Part shown: positions 11,413-21,779 of the stretch, piece by piece
Layout of the letters: each line of letters starts with the position of its first letter
Numbering within the stretch: position 1 is the first letter of the stretch
Source: Lentinus brumalis
Lineage: Eukaryota; Basidiomycota; Agaricomycetes; Polyporales; Polyporaceae
Assembly: GCA_001792895.1 (NCBI GenBank)
Contig: MARA01000056.1
Location: 147,887 to 211,886 of the forward strand
Direction: 5' to 3'
Length of the DNA: 64,000 bases
Made by a program: the position numbers and the translations under genes
The notes under the pieces: model-generated
Seen by the model: the letters and a program-made list of their open reading frames with translations, nothing else
What the model was told of the DNA's origin: nothing
The model's database searches: none

Positions 11413-12681
11413 TTCTTTGTACACCGGTAGATAACCGGTCAGCAACGGATGCCATGGCAGAGACCGGTTCCCGCAGCCGAACATTCATGGAGGCAGGACT
11501 TAGGATGGATCGAGCAAGATATGAGGCGGCCGAATGGGCGCAGTCACAGGGCCGAAAATGCGACGATAGTGGCGTTTCTCAGCGCCGTTGCAATAGAGTC
11601 CAGCGAGCACCGGATCGCAGCCGTGCGGGAGCAATGCTTGAGTGCACTTTAGGTCCGAAGGAGTGCAGAAGTGGTAAATGAGATGCTGCGAGCGCGAGCA
11701 GGCCGCACTCGGAGACGACCTCGGGGTGGACGGATATGGAGGGGAGCGTGCCAGCGTCGAAGACATGTCTAGTAGGATCCGAGTGGGCGCAGCATGTCAG
11801 CGTCGTGTGTATTAGATTGATCGTTCGAGCATCAATACCTTGAAGTTTAGTGTACACCCCGCAGGAAGTCATGCGACAACGTGGTAGATGTTTGACAGCG
11901 GCGCCCCTGGATGATCGCACTTTTATGGTACTACATATGACCATCTTGCACTGCAGCGAGGTCAGAGGCACAAGCAACCAAGGGTCCACACATTCATGGG
12001 AGGCCTGCTGTCGTTCGGGGTGAGGGTGGCCATGGAACGAGACATTTGGTCGGGCCATTGGGCCCAAGGTCAAGTTACCGCGGACATCGTGTAGTACCGC
12101 AACCATCCGGACCTCAAGTACCACTGCAGCTGCGTATCCAACGTCAGATAAAGCATACGTGGAAGAGTGTACGAGGACGCACTGGGTTGGCGTAAGTCTT
12201 CTATCGCCTGAAGTGAGTGGTACTGAGTTAAGTAAGTACTGTGTCAAAGTGCATGTAAAGTACGTTACCTGGCAGCAGGGAAATATCACGGTTCGCAACG
12301 GACAGTGATACTTGTTTCTCCCAGCATGAATTGTGATTGATACTTACTTGTATCTGAAAACAGGACCAGGCTCGCGTCAAGCCTCGCGCGCCGACGATGC
12401 CGACGCAGGCCACGCGAGGAGCACGCGCGTGGTGACCAGATTCAAGGGGTCGTGAGACGATCACCCTTCCCGGTGAAAATATGACGATGGCTCTGTTTGT
12501 GCAGACGCGCGCACGTGCGAGCGTTCACTGCCTGATATGGTCAAGGCGGAGCGTTGCTTTCGTCCTCGAGGTCGGTTTCTCTGGCTTTCGTCGGGCATAA
12601 AGGACGAAGACACCATGGGCCACCCTAAACACAGCTCTTGCCTCGCTCGCTCACTCTGCGACCCTCCTCCTCCTCCCCGCG
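11413..12681. other. Intergenic region between two divergent genes
   Basis: Upstream regions of the minus-strand MetE-like gene and the plus-strand C2H2 gene. A minus frame of 239 codons (11579-12298) has no motif and atypical composition, so I do not call it. Confidence 0.4.
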
Positions 12682-13937
12682 ATGATGACCTCCCATCCCT
12701 TCCCCGTCTCAGCACCTCCCCAGTTCGATTCTAGCCTGTGGGACCGCTTTAGACAGTACCTCTCCTCGTCTGCATACGTGCACGATACCCTGTGTGAGGA
12801 CGGATCTTTGGGCTCAAGCTCGTACTATATCGTCGCCAGCGAAGACACATTCTCGCACCCCGCAGACCACACGCTTTCAGATAACTAGTGAGTACATACA
12901 GGTTCACCCTCTTTCTCCCGCTTAACACTCTGCCATGAAGTTCCAACTTGCCACCGGCAAGCAGGTCCACTGCGAGGCTGAACAAGTATGCTTTCGCGCA
13001 GGCCCCTGTACTCGCGCCGACACCCGCCACTCCCGAATTCGATGCCATTGACGACTTTGCACTCCCACCACCATTCTTGAGCTCCAGTTCGGGTACATCC
13101 CCGAGCTACGCGCAGGACGCGGTTCCTTACAACGCGTTGGGAACCATCTGTAGGCTTCCCTCTCCCAGCGAGCAAGCCCCTCCAGTATGCATCGCGCCCG
13201 CTCTCATAACTGCCCCGTCCACAAGCATGGACGCGCCCTTTGCCATAGCGCCCGGTGAGCCACCCGCGCGCACTCGTCTTCGCCACACGGCACCCCGCGT
13301 GCCCAATTTCCTACCCCCCGGTGAGCCACACCCGCGCACTCGTACACACCCCATACATCCCCGCGCGCCCTATCCGAGGCCCTCCCCGGAGCGGCACTCT
13401 CCTTGGGGCGAGCTCATCATCACCACGCGTCGCAACGTTCAAATTTCCCTCTCTTCCCCCTCCTCCTCCTCTTCCTCCTCTTCCTCCTCTTCATCTAAAG
13501 CCCCGGCACGCGCGTCGTCTAACCCGTGGAAGTGCCCGCACTGCCCGTACGTCCAGCGCAACCGGCGCACCCCCGACCTCAAACGGCACATCAAGACGCA
13601 CGCGGCCCCGGGCCAGCCCCCGGAGTGGGTGTGCTGCGGGGTGCCCGTCTTCGACGCTGCGGCGCACAACGTGCCGGCGGCGGTGCTGGAAAAGGGCGAG
13701 GTGTGGTGGTTCAACGGGGCGCTCATGATTGGCGGGTGCAAGAAGACGTTCACGCGGAGGGACGCGTATGCCCGGCATCTGAAGCGCGAGGAGGAGAGGC
13801 GTTTGAAGCGCGAGCAGGAGAGGCGTTCGAGGGGCGAGGAGGAGAGGCGTTCGAGGGACGAGGAGGAGTGGTGCGTTGGGGACCCGTACGGGCCGTATCA
13901 GCTCGGGAACGCGCCGGAGGCGGATGAGGATTGCTGA
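12682..13937 (+). CDS. C2H2 zinc-finger protein with disordered N-terminus
   Basis: Likely nuclear DNA-binding protein; targets unknown. Exon 1 (12682-12887) ends at GTGAGT. Exon 2 probably starts at 12941, after TGAAG, though an acceptor about 25 nt later would also keep the frame; the result is about 400 aa. The first two thirds are Pro/Ser-rich and include a run of about 12 Ser. The C-terminal third has WKCPHCPYVQ, then DLKRHIKTH, a C2H2 finger. After EWVCCG comes a second Cys/His region (GGCKKTFTRRDAYARHLKR), an arrangement recurrent in basidiomycete proteins. After this the protein is unusual: a charged tail of four imperfect 8-residue repeats (type REEERRLK) encoded by a 24 bp minisatellite. 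A 66 bp segment with GEPPARTR/GEPHPRTR is also duplicated upstream. Confidence 0.75.
13451..13497. repeat. TCC/TTCCTCC microsatellite coding poly-Ser
   Basis: Nearly pure TCC with TTC interruptions inside the C2H2 gene. In frame it gives a run of about 12 serines, so its length probably varies between strains. Confidence 0.8.
13785..13871. repeat. 24 bp in-frame minisatellite, about 3.6 copies
   Basis: Units start at 13785, 13809, 13833 and 13857 and differ by a few bases. Each encodes eight mostly Arg/Glu residues in the tail of the C2H2 protein. Confidence 0.85.
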
Positions 13938-14412
13938 CGCTGGGTATGTACTCTACATGTGGAAGCACGGGGAGGGTTCTTCTGTTGGTGGTGGAGATCG
14001 CGCTGGCGCCGTTGCTGTATCTTTGAATTGTCCTGTAGTGTACGATGACCTGAATGTCAGATTCGAGATTCCAGTAGCTGCGCTCGAAGAACAGCCATGT
14101 CTGGTTGGGTGGCAGCGGGGCGCGGCGCATCAGGTGCGTTGCTCAATTATAATCATGCTCTCCACCTCTGTTCTTCCCCTCCAAATGCGCGCATGTCGCG
14201 CCGGCTCACCGCGGTCCAGCGACCATTGGCGATGTTTCAGTGTCAGGTATCGACGTCCGATCGACGATGTCGTGAGCCTGTGGCTCCGCAAACGCGGTGC
14301 GGTCGAGAACATCGTGCATTTTAGGCGTACAAGAGAGCCCAGACATCATAGACGACCTCGCAGACTTCCGCCATCGCCATCGTGACTGAGTAAAGGGAGC
14401 GCAATCTCTGGG
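13938..14412. other. Intergenic, no gene seen
   Basis: Short overlapping frames only. It would hold the 3' end of the C2H2 gene and the promoter of the next gene. Confidence 0.4.
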
Positions 14413-15123
14413 ATGGAGGAGTGTCATAACTGTATCGAAACGTACGTCTCCCTCAGATGCTCTCATCTCGCTGAAATCTCACCCCGATGACAAGGTCGTT
14501 ATCACAGGTCGCGGTCACTGCTATCATCTATGCTTGCGAGCGATATTGCTGCCCGGCGGGACAGGCGAGAAGCCGCCGCCGCGTGGTTGAATGAAGTCGA
14601 ATGCAGACGGCTACTGGAGCTGGACGTCCCCTCAAATCTCGTTCTCGACCTGCGGAAGCGAGGGTGAGCGTCTGAACCCTTGAACGGCAAGACGACTGCG
14701 ATAGGTATGCCCACCCGTTTTACTGCTGTGACTAGCACTTACCCACACACGACTACGTCTACAGGATGCTCAGGCGGATTCACAGGCAAGCGTAGGTCGA
14801 GCTCGGAAACACCGCTGTCGCGCGGAGGCAGCTAAAGGTGTGCGGTCTTGTTAGCGGCACATCAGTCGACGAGCTTGAATGCCTGCAGGCCGGCTTGATG
14901 GACCCTCAACCGCCTCGGAGCAAGTGGAGAAGTTCTTTCATGGGTGAACTCCCAACTTGACTTGTTGCTCGCATACGCTGACGACACACCGGCAGCGATA
15001 TCTGCCCCTGCTGGGCTCCTCGCGCGTGTTTTGACTCATCCTGCGCTATTCGAACCCGATAGAGCTTTCACGAACTCTATCCTTAAGTACGCCGCTACGC
15101 CATCCGCCACGGTCCGGAAATAG
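14413..15123 (+). CDS. Uncharacterised intron-containing gene
   Basis: I do not recognise the family. The ATG at 14413 opens MEECHNCIE, followed by a GTACGT donor. An acceptor at TTATCACAG leads in phase to a helical, charged exon (DIAARRDRREAAAAWLNE ... LVLDLRKRG) ending at GTGAGC near 14666. A later exon (DAQADSQAS ... CRAEAAK) ends at GTGTGC and joins in phase, through an acceptor CTCGGAG near 14921, to a well-formed C-terminus (SWVNSQLDLLLAYADD ... KYAATPSATVRK) with a stop at 15121-15123. The junction between the second and third exons does not keep phase with any splice pair I tried, so the model is incomplete or the gene carries an indel. The two Cys near the start could bind metal, but no full motif is visible. 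Confidence 0.4.
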
Positions 15124-15315
15124 AGCTCGATAGCGTGAGCAGTGTGAGTCAACACCCATCACAACGGCGAGTCGCGGCTAGAAGCCTTGACATAGCCTCA
15201 CCAACACAATACGTTGGTGAGCGATGCCGTCTTGCTCTTCCATCGACCTTGACTAAGACCAAGTTGCTCCATCGGCAGGACTCGGACCCGCACTCTTTAG
15301 GGACCTGGGCTCGCC

Positions 15316-16459
15316 ATGCCGCAGTGTCAAGCTCTGCCTACTGGACGCTGCCAGAAGAGCGCCCAGGAACCGGGGCTGTACTGTGCTGAACATACCACCG
15401 AGGCAACGAAGCACGTCGACGCATACAACACGACGAAGAGGGAGGCCGACGCGCTGGAGATCCTTGTCGCAGACTTCTCAAAGGCCAATGTATCGGAGCA
15501 GATCATGCGCGACTTCGACGAGGCGAGCACTGCGGCGGCAGTCCTGAAGGCGTATGCGGACCGCTTGGATAGGGCTATCAAGGTGGCGGAGGAGTACCAG
15601 GTACAATTTGGTGCCGAGAGTGCGTTCGTCGTGACGCTCCTTGCTTGCATCGAGAGTTTAGCTGAACGAGGATGCAGACCACTTGGCCTCGAAGGAGTCC
15701 GTCGCCGAACTCGGGAAGAAGAGGGACGCCGCTCTCGAGGTTCTCGCCAAAGCTGAGTTGTGCAAGTCGGTGCTGAGGGAGTTGGAGCCCAGATCGTAAG
15801 TCAGCGCGTCGGGCAATGCTGGAGGCTGTACTGACACACACGCATAGGGCTGTTACCTCAAAACCTCGTCGAGCGCAAGCAGCGGAGAATCGATGCCAGG
15901 CGTACCTTGAGACCGAAGGATGTAGTCCTTGTCCCGACCCGGCAGCGGAAGGCCTGCGGTTCTGTCTTGCACATCACGCAAAGCACAGTTCGTCACTGTC
16001 CGAACTGGAGAAGGCGAGACTACAGTGCCGCGAGTCTCTCGACGACTACGAGAGCGTCTTCGGAAGCGGCTCTCGGGCGGAGACTATCAAGTTCCTACAG
16101 AAGTACGTCGTCAGCGTCAGGATGGTGATGGAGCATCTGGAGGAGCACCAGCAGCAGTTCCAGTGCAAAAGTACGTACGAACGACTCGTTGTCCGAGTCG
16201 ATGTTGACTCATCGTTCGCAGCGGGGGAGCAGCATGCAGTAGCTATATCTGAACTGGAGCAGAGGCGAAAGAAGGCCATGTCGAAGGTTGATGACCTGGT
16301 CTTATGGGACAATGTGGTCTCCCTAGCTAAGGTGCGAGTTGGACGAGTGTCTTCCGAAGTGGATGGACGCTGACGGTCGTGTCGAATCTGCAGAAAGCGG
16401 CTCCGTTTGGCTCGCTCGCGTTCTTCGTGATGTTGATATGCATTGTGTTGAGTCAGTGA
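15316..16459 (+). CDS. Two-module Cys-motif/helical protein with C-terminal membrane segment (member A)
   Basis: Function unknown; I find no named family. Five exons join in phase to 304 aa: 15316-15600, 15662-15795, 15848-16167, 16222-16331 and 16394-16459. The protein is a duplicated module. Module 1 has C4-x7-C12-x10-C23-x2-H26 and module 2 has C156-x11-C168-x10-C179-x2-H182, each with Tyr or Phe before the third Cys. Each is followed by about 110 residues of charged, Ala/Leu/Glu-rich sequence that should be helical and perhaps coiled-coil. The last exon encodes a single hydrophobic segment at about 287-303 (SLAFFVMLICIVL) and ends one residue later, which suggests a tail-anchored protein with the metal-binding part in the cytosol. 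The first splice donor is chosen for phase; a donor at 15620 would break the frame. The next gene downstream is a paralogue. Confidence 0.65.
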
Positions 16460-16755
16460 GGCATCCACACGCGTGGTTGCGCTCATGTCTCTTCGATAGT
16501 AGCAGCAACTTCTCGGCCCTCCCACTGCACGAGTACTGTAGGAGACGCTCATACATCGCAGGCAATTCACTTCCCATAATGGGACCGACCACCCTCTGCG
16601 GATCTACACAGGGATCATTGCGTTCCTGTCGAAGCTGAACTCTATCAGACCGACGCGTGTGCCACGCGGAGCGAGTCAAATGAATCTGTCATTGCCATCC
16701 ACCCTTGTCCGTGCGCAACGTGCTTATATTCTTGTTGCTTCTCCCCAGCTCGAGT

Positions 16756-18130
16756 ATGCGACAGTGCCGTGCTCGGACCACCGGAGACGACGGGCAGCAG
16801 ACGCGATGCAAGACCCAGCCGCCGCTCAACATGAAGTACTGCCAGAGGTGCTACACGGCATATCGAAGACAGACAGACGCATACAAGAAGGCGACGAAGG
16901 AGGCCGAAGAGCTGGAGGTGCCAGTAAAGACCCTCATGAGTACGGGCGTGTGGGGATGCAAGGACTCGGAGGAGGTCAGTCTGATCCGGGTGATGGCGAA
17001 GACCTACGCCGAGTGTCTGGAGCGGGCGATCCAGGGAAGGGAGGAGCATCACATGCAATTCTTCGTCGAAGGTCCGTAGTTCTGGATGTTGGGAGAGCGT
17101 CGTAGTCGAGGCTGGAGGTTGCTCGTGTGCTTTCTTTAGCGGACGCTGCCCATCAGGAGTACCTGGACACTCTTCGAGAGAAGCGAAAAGACGCGCTCGC
17201 GTTCCTGGACAAGGTCGCAGACCGAAAGCACCCGCTGTCGAAGCTGGAGCTGGATCAGAAGCCTCGAGAAGAGGCTGAGAGAATGCGGCATGAGCTCGAT
17301 GGAGCTCGGCTGAGGCGGCTCGAACGGGAGAAACAGAGGCTGGTAAGGAACGAGCGCGACAAGTAGGTGCATTTGGACGCATACATAGACAACATAGCTC
17401 ACGTCTCGACCAACCTTCAGAGAGAATGCGACCGCGAAGAACAGCGCCGTCATGGCGCGCTGTGCCGCTCGACTTGTATACGAGGAACAAACCCGCTGCA
17501 CCATCCCCGTCCCTTCACACCAGTTGTTCTGTCATGCCCATCGTGAAGAACACCGCGCTGCTGCATCTAAACTCAAGCAAGTCAATCGAGCCGTCGAAGA
17601 GGCTTGCTCCAAGCTCGACGCGATGCTCGACGCGATGCTGCTGAGCAACGTCGAGCCGCGTCGTGCGTCTATGGACGACGTCAAAATGGAACTCAAACGC
17701 TGGCTCGCTGCTCTCAAGAAGAGATTCAGCTGGCGGAATTGCATCAACAGCGGTTCCAGTGCAAAGGTATGCACTCTTCCGTTCTCATGCACCGTGTCAC
17801 GTCGGTCTACGTTGAAATCAACCTCGGAATCACAGCTACAGCCAATGCGCAACACGCTAGCGACATGGCCAAGGTGAGATCGAACCGCGACGATGTCAAG
17901 GGAATCGTGGGGTGTACAATCACCGATGAGGCGTCAACAGGTCCTGGGTCCGGACCGCAGTTAGTGTTGGTGAGCGCCTCGACGACATAAAATGTGCGTA
18001 GAACTTCAACTCAACGCGGGGCCCGCTATTCCAGGGCCAAGTGGCGTCGGGAATCGGTGTATACTGCGGGATCAGCATCTTCCTCGCGATTACAGGGTTC
18101 GGCATGTCAACGTTGCGGTCCACGCGATGA
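16756..18130 (+). CDS. Two-module Cys-motif/helical/membrane protein (member B), frameshifted
   Basis: Paralogue of the preceding gene with the same layout. Exons 16756-17071, 17140-17362 and 17421-17766 are followed by 17836 to about 17970 and 18002-18130. Module 1 has C4-x13-C18-x10-C29-x2-C32, with Cys in place of the final His. Module 2 (from about 17454) has C-x11-C-x10-C-x2-H. The first residues (MRQCRA) match MPQCQA of member A. The last exon encodes a hydrophobic stretch (VYCGISIFLAITGFGM), again close to the C-terminus. Within exon 3, between about 17640 and 17720, the reading frame must change by one base to reach the conserved end of the module (LHQQRFQCK). This is either a real one-base deletion or a sequence error. 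The last intron is short (31-41 nt depending on donor) and uncertain. Confidence 0.5.
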
Positions 18131-18477
18131 GGCGATAGTAGGAACAACTGACCGTAGTGGTGGATGCAAGTTCAACGTCGAAGTTGAAGCCTGTGAGTCG
18201 GGTACCATCAACGCTTGAAGTATATCTGTTGCAGCCACGGTCACCATACAGTTGCTTTGCTTGATGGTGGCCGCACACGCTCGCAGGCGCACGCACTCAG
18301 ACCACAGCAGCGCGCCGCGACGTCGGTCCGTCGCGGCATTCAATCAGCATTCACGATCAACAACGCATTACATCCACACAGACGGCGTGGATGCGAACCC
18401 CCGGCCCAATGGGCGTTGCATATGTAAGAGAACGAGTACTCACCACTCTCTGGCCTTGTAATCTCTCCCCTCAGTAG
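18131..18477. other. Spacer between family members
   Basis: No motif recognised; short frames only. Confidence 0.3.
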
Positions 18478-20525
18478 CTGTACGAACGGTCGATCCCCGC
18501 CTCTCAGACGCCTCCAAATGGGGACCTGCACTCAGCTTGCGCACGCGAAGTCACATCTGACCGGCCTTTCTATCATGCGCACTGCGCCAAGCAAGTTGAG
18601 TGCAACTGGATGCGCGGCGACGAAGGATCTGGACGATTTGGACGGCTCCGACACACTCAAATTCTCAGACGTCAGCACCTCGAGTGCAGAGCTGAGTAAA
18701 CAATCCCTTGTTAACGTCGGTGTCCCTTCCGAGTGGACTGGTCGACTGCAAAGGCGTTTCACTGATTCTGATCAGTTGTAGCAGATAGCGACCTCGAGCG
18801 GTGGCGAACGACCTCAGCCGGAGGCGTGCAGACGTGGCGAATTTTGTACAGATCTGAAACTACCGTATCGGAAAGGAAGCACAGAGGAATGCTGAACCGA
18901 GCCGAGAGGCAATTGCGCCGCGGGAGAAACTTTCAGGAGGATGCGCAAGGCGATGCCGAGCAGCCTGGCGTACCTACGGAACATGAACGCCGCGCACAGA
19001 CGCTTCCGACTGCGAACGCGGCTCGACGAGGTCAAGGTCGAAGAGGTGCTGCCAGGACGAGACCCGGGGGCTATGAAGACGGCAAGTCCGAAAGAGGCCG
19101 GGGGTCCTCACTCGGTGCCGCGAACCGAAGGACCGACGATAGCAACGCATGCCGCAGGAAGCACGACTCGCAGCGGCCAGCACGTGGACTCGACGCCGTC
19201 GCAGGAAGAGGAGACAGGTGCGGTCCGGGAGGCAGAGGGACGGCACGAGCACGTTGGGGGTCAGATGCACAAGCTGCTGAACGAGCGTCGGAGCGAGGAT
19301 CAAGACACGGCATCGAAGTTGGTTGGATAGATCCGAACGGAGGTGCAGGGCACCAAAATGGCGAGCGGAGGAAGAGGCAGTCCAAGCGACGGGCTAAAGT
19401 TGGCGGGCAAGGTCGCGCTGGTGAGCAAAGAATCCATCGGTACGTGACGGTGTTGCCTCCCGAAGTGCTTGACGACAAGCGTCTTTCTCTGTACTGTGGA
19501 CGGCGCAGCGCTCGTTCAGTGGGGGCCTACAGGACAGGGATCCAGTGATCATGCGGTGAGTGCGACTGGTACCTAGTGTCCGCCGCGCTGAGACTGACAG
19601 TGATAGAGAAACTTACCGCGCACGACAATAGCTTGACCGACAGAGTCGAAAAGAACGTCCGCTAACCCATGCATCAGGCTGTCAACGGGTCCTCTTCAAG
19701 AGTCGGAAGGAATTGAGACGAAGTCACCGGTCGTAGTCATGGGCGGGATGCAAGGACTGTAACGAGCGGCGTCTCGTCATTTTATCCCGAAAATTTGCTC
19801 GCCTTAGCGATATACTTCCGCGATGCAGGACGACGACTCCGAGGATGTGGATTTGCTTCCGTCGAGTGAGATCGCGATCGTACGGGTGAACCTGTTCCGG
19901 ACACTCTGTGTGGCCGATTTGGGCCGATCGAGATCTCCGCCGCTTCTCCATCTCCTCAACCCCTGTCACGGCGGGAAGCATATACACCGGCGGGGCGTGG
20001 ACCTACAAGGTAACACAACATCTGGCAGGGTCTGCAGAGGTCGTTAACCCATCCCAACAGCGCATGGGTTCGTTGGTGGTGCGATGGTGCTGTCAGGCCC
20101 GGCTTTCTACGGTCTACCTCCTGCGTTCAACAGAAAGGCTGCGCGGTACTCACTGTCAGAGTCTGAACTCCTTCTGCCTTTCGGACTTCCTGGCCTGGCA
20201 AGTAATTGAAGCCCCGTCGGACAGACGGGACTGCCACACCACGCCGTCCAGATGCTCGAAGCGCAGCCTCGGAGCGCTGAACACACGACAGAACCTTCCG
20301 CCACCGGTCTGTGCGCAGCGCAACGCCCATGTCGGGACGGCGTATGTACAGCGCATCGCGCAGTCGGGATTCTGGCATCCGGGGACATGCTGTCTCGTAG
20401 GTCCGTCATTATGGACGGAGATTTGGGCCGAGGGTCGAAGTCGACTGTCGCAGACTCGCAGTCGGATGTCAATGATGATGGTTGTAATCGTGATATCCAT
20501 TCCAATCGTGTGTGCGTATCTCTAA
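18478..20525 (+). pseudogene. Decayed member of the Cys-motif/membrane family
   Basis: Scattered remains in the right order and orientation. Near 18535-18600 one frame gives C-A-R-E-V-T-S-D-R-P-F-Y-H-A-H, which keeps the C-x10-x-x2-H spacing of the family but has Tyr for the third Cys. A helical-looking frame follows, shifted by one frame (to 18781). Charged stretches occur at 18941-19330. A second, shortened Cys motif (CRDGVCTAH) lies near 20325-20350. The frame ending at 20525 finishes with a hydrophobic tail (MMMVVIVISIPIVCAYL), like the C-terminal membrane segment of members A and B. No single exon model joins these pieces, so I treat it as a pseudogene or a much diverged, partly mis-sequenced gene. 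Its final exon coincides with the left boundary of the tandem array. Confidence 0.4.
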
Positions 20526-20975
20526 ATGTAAAAAGTCGTGATGTCTACCTGCAGAGCTACAACTATAACCTACTACAGCGGGCTACAGAAAACAGAAAAC
20601 GGAGACAGGGAACGGAGACAGGCACAGGAAGATGCGGATGGAGGATCCGGGTCGTGCGAGATGGTAAAAGTACAGTGCGGGTATGCGCCCCGGGAAAATT
20701 ACAATTATCTATGCGATAGCGAGTGAGGGTTCGAGCGTCATGCGGGAATTCCGGAAGCGCAATCACGGGAAAGGAGGAAGAGCACGGTGGAAGAATTAAG
20801 GAAAGTGTACAGCGTGCAGGGGAGAAGAGGCGGAGATGAAGGAAGCAGCGTCCATGGAGGAACCCTCCGAAGCATAATGTGAGAGAATAGACATGGGAAG
20901 CACCGCAGTTCGGACAGCGGGTCGTCGGGGCACGGAACGGAGGAAACAAGGGCGCAGCGGAAGACGCGGTGGCCG
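20526..20975. other. Downstream region of 267-codon gene, unit 1
   Basis: Conserved in all four units (38.70-39.11, 48.45-48.87 and 58.19-58.61 kb). It contains a minus-strand frame without an ATG start, probably 3' UTR of the 267-codon gene. Confidence 0.4.
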
Positions 20976-21779
20976 TCACCGGGACGCCGAGCGCCGCCTG
21001 CTGCTATCCCGCCTCACGGAGCGTCCACCCGAGCGGCCGTCGCCCCACTCGATCTTCGGGGTGAGGTTCGTGAGAAGCCGCTTGAAGAGCGGGTCTGCGC
21101 TCGTCTTCGTCGGGCTGCTGCCCTTGCTGCGGCTCCCGCTGCTGTGCGAGTGCGACATCGTGCGCGTGTGCGACGACGACGACTTGCGCGAGTCGCTCAC
21201 GACCTCGAGGCGGCCGCCCTTGGGCGGGGCGATGATGTACTGCTCGCCCTTGCGCGGCGGCGGGAGCTTGATCGCCTGCCCGGGCACGTACTTGTACTCC
21301 ATCACGACCTGGCGCGTCCCGGGCGGCGGTGGCGGGTAGCCCGCCGGAGATGTCCGCGGGACGGCTTGATGTGCGCCGGGAGCCACAGGGGTCGGGTATG
21401 GGTAGCGGCCTGCTGGAGGCTGCGAACCTGTGCGGTTGCGTGATGAAGATGAGGGGCGTGGTGCGCGCGGGTCGGGCTGGGCGGCGTAGGCGTACGCTCG
21501 CGAGGTGTGCCCTGGCGGTGGGCTCGCAGCGGCGGCGGGCAGAGTCCGGGAGCGGGTGGGCTGCGGACGGTCGTGGTGCCGAGGTGCTGGCTGGGGGTAT
21601 GTCTCTTGCCGGGCGGGGGTGCGGGCAGCCGGGCGAGAGGAGGACGCCTGGTCCTCGGGGAGGAAGGGGTTGGAATATGTGGGAGCGTGATACCTTTGCT
21701 CGGTCGCCCACTTCCCAACTCCCTTCATTTTGGCTTGGTAACGCTCGATGGCGTCCGGGGAGTAGTCGCATTCCGTCAT
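20976..21779 (-). CDS. 267-codon disordered protein, unit 1 copy
   Basis: Function unknown. Pro/Ser/Arg-rich and predicted disordered, with a short ordered N-terminus (MTECDYSPDAIERYQAKMKG) and a C-terminal patch (DPLFKRLLTNLTPKIEW). It is homologous to the 6.3-7.8 kb protein at both ends. A GTGAGC...CACAG segment after GRLEV, 60 nt and in frame, sits where the 6.3-kb gene has its intron, so this intron is probably spliced and the mature protein about 247 aa. The same frame is open in units 2 and 3 and broken in unit 4. The overlapping frames on both strands are shadows. It is divergently oriented to the plus gene at 22578. Confidence 0.65.
   Translation of the reverse strand: MTECDYSPDAIERYQAKMKGVGKWATEQRYHAPTYSNPFLPEDQASSSRPAARTPARQETYPQPAPRHHDRPQPTRSRTLPAAAASPPPGHTSRAYAYAAQPDPRAPRPSSSSRNRTGSQPPAGRYPYPTPVAPGAHQAVPRTSPAGYPPPPPGTRQVVMEYKYVPGQAIKLPPPRKGEQYIIAPPKGGRLEVVSDSRKSSSSHTRTMSHSHSSGSRSKGSSPTKTSADPLFKRLLTNLTPKIEWGDGRSGGRSVRRDSSRRRSASR

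Noticed and set aside
11579..12298. Minus frame of 239 codons between the MetE-like and C2H2 genes
   Set aside because: Composition is unlike neighbouring coding exons, there is no motif, and it lies in the shared upstream region of two divergent genes.
18826..19548. Plus frame of 240 codons with very high Arg/Gly content
   Set aside because: Appears to be an out-of-frame reading of the decayed Cys-module gene; the charged helical frame at 18941-19330 fits the family better.
20563..20979. Minus frame of 138 codons abutting the stop of the 267-codon gene
   Set aside because: Starts at GTG, shows no motif, and its C-terminal half changes frame between units. More likely 3' UTR.
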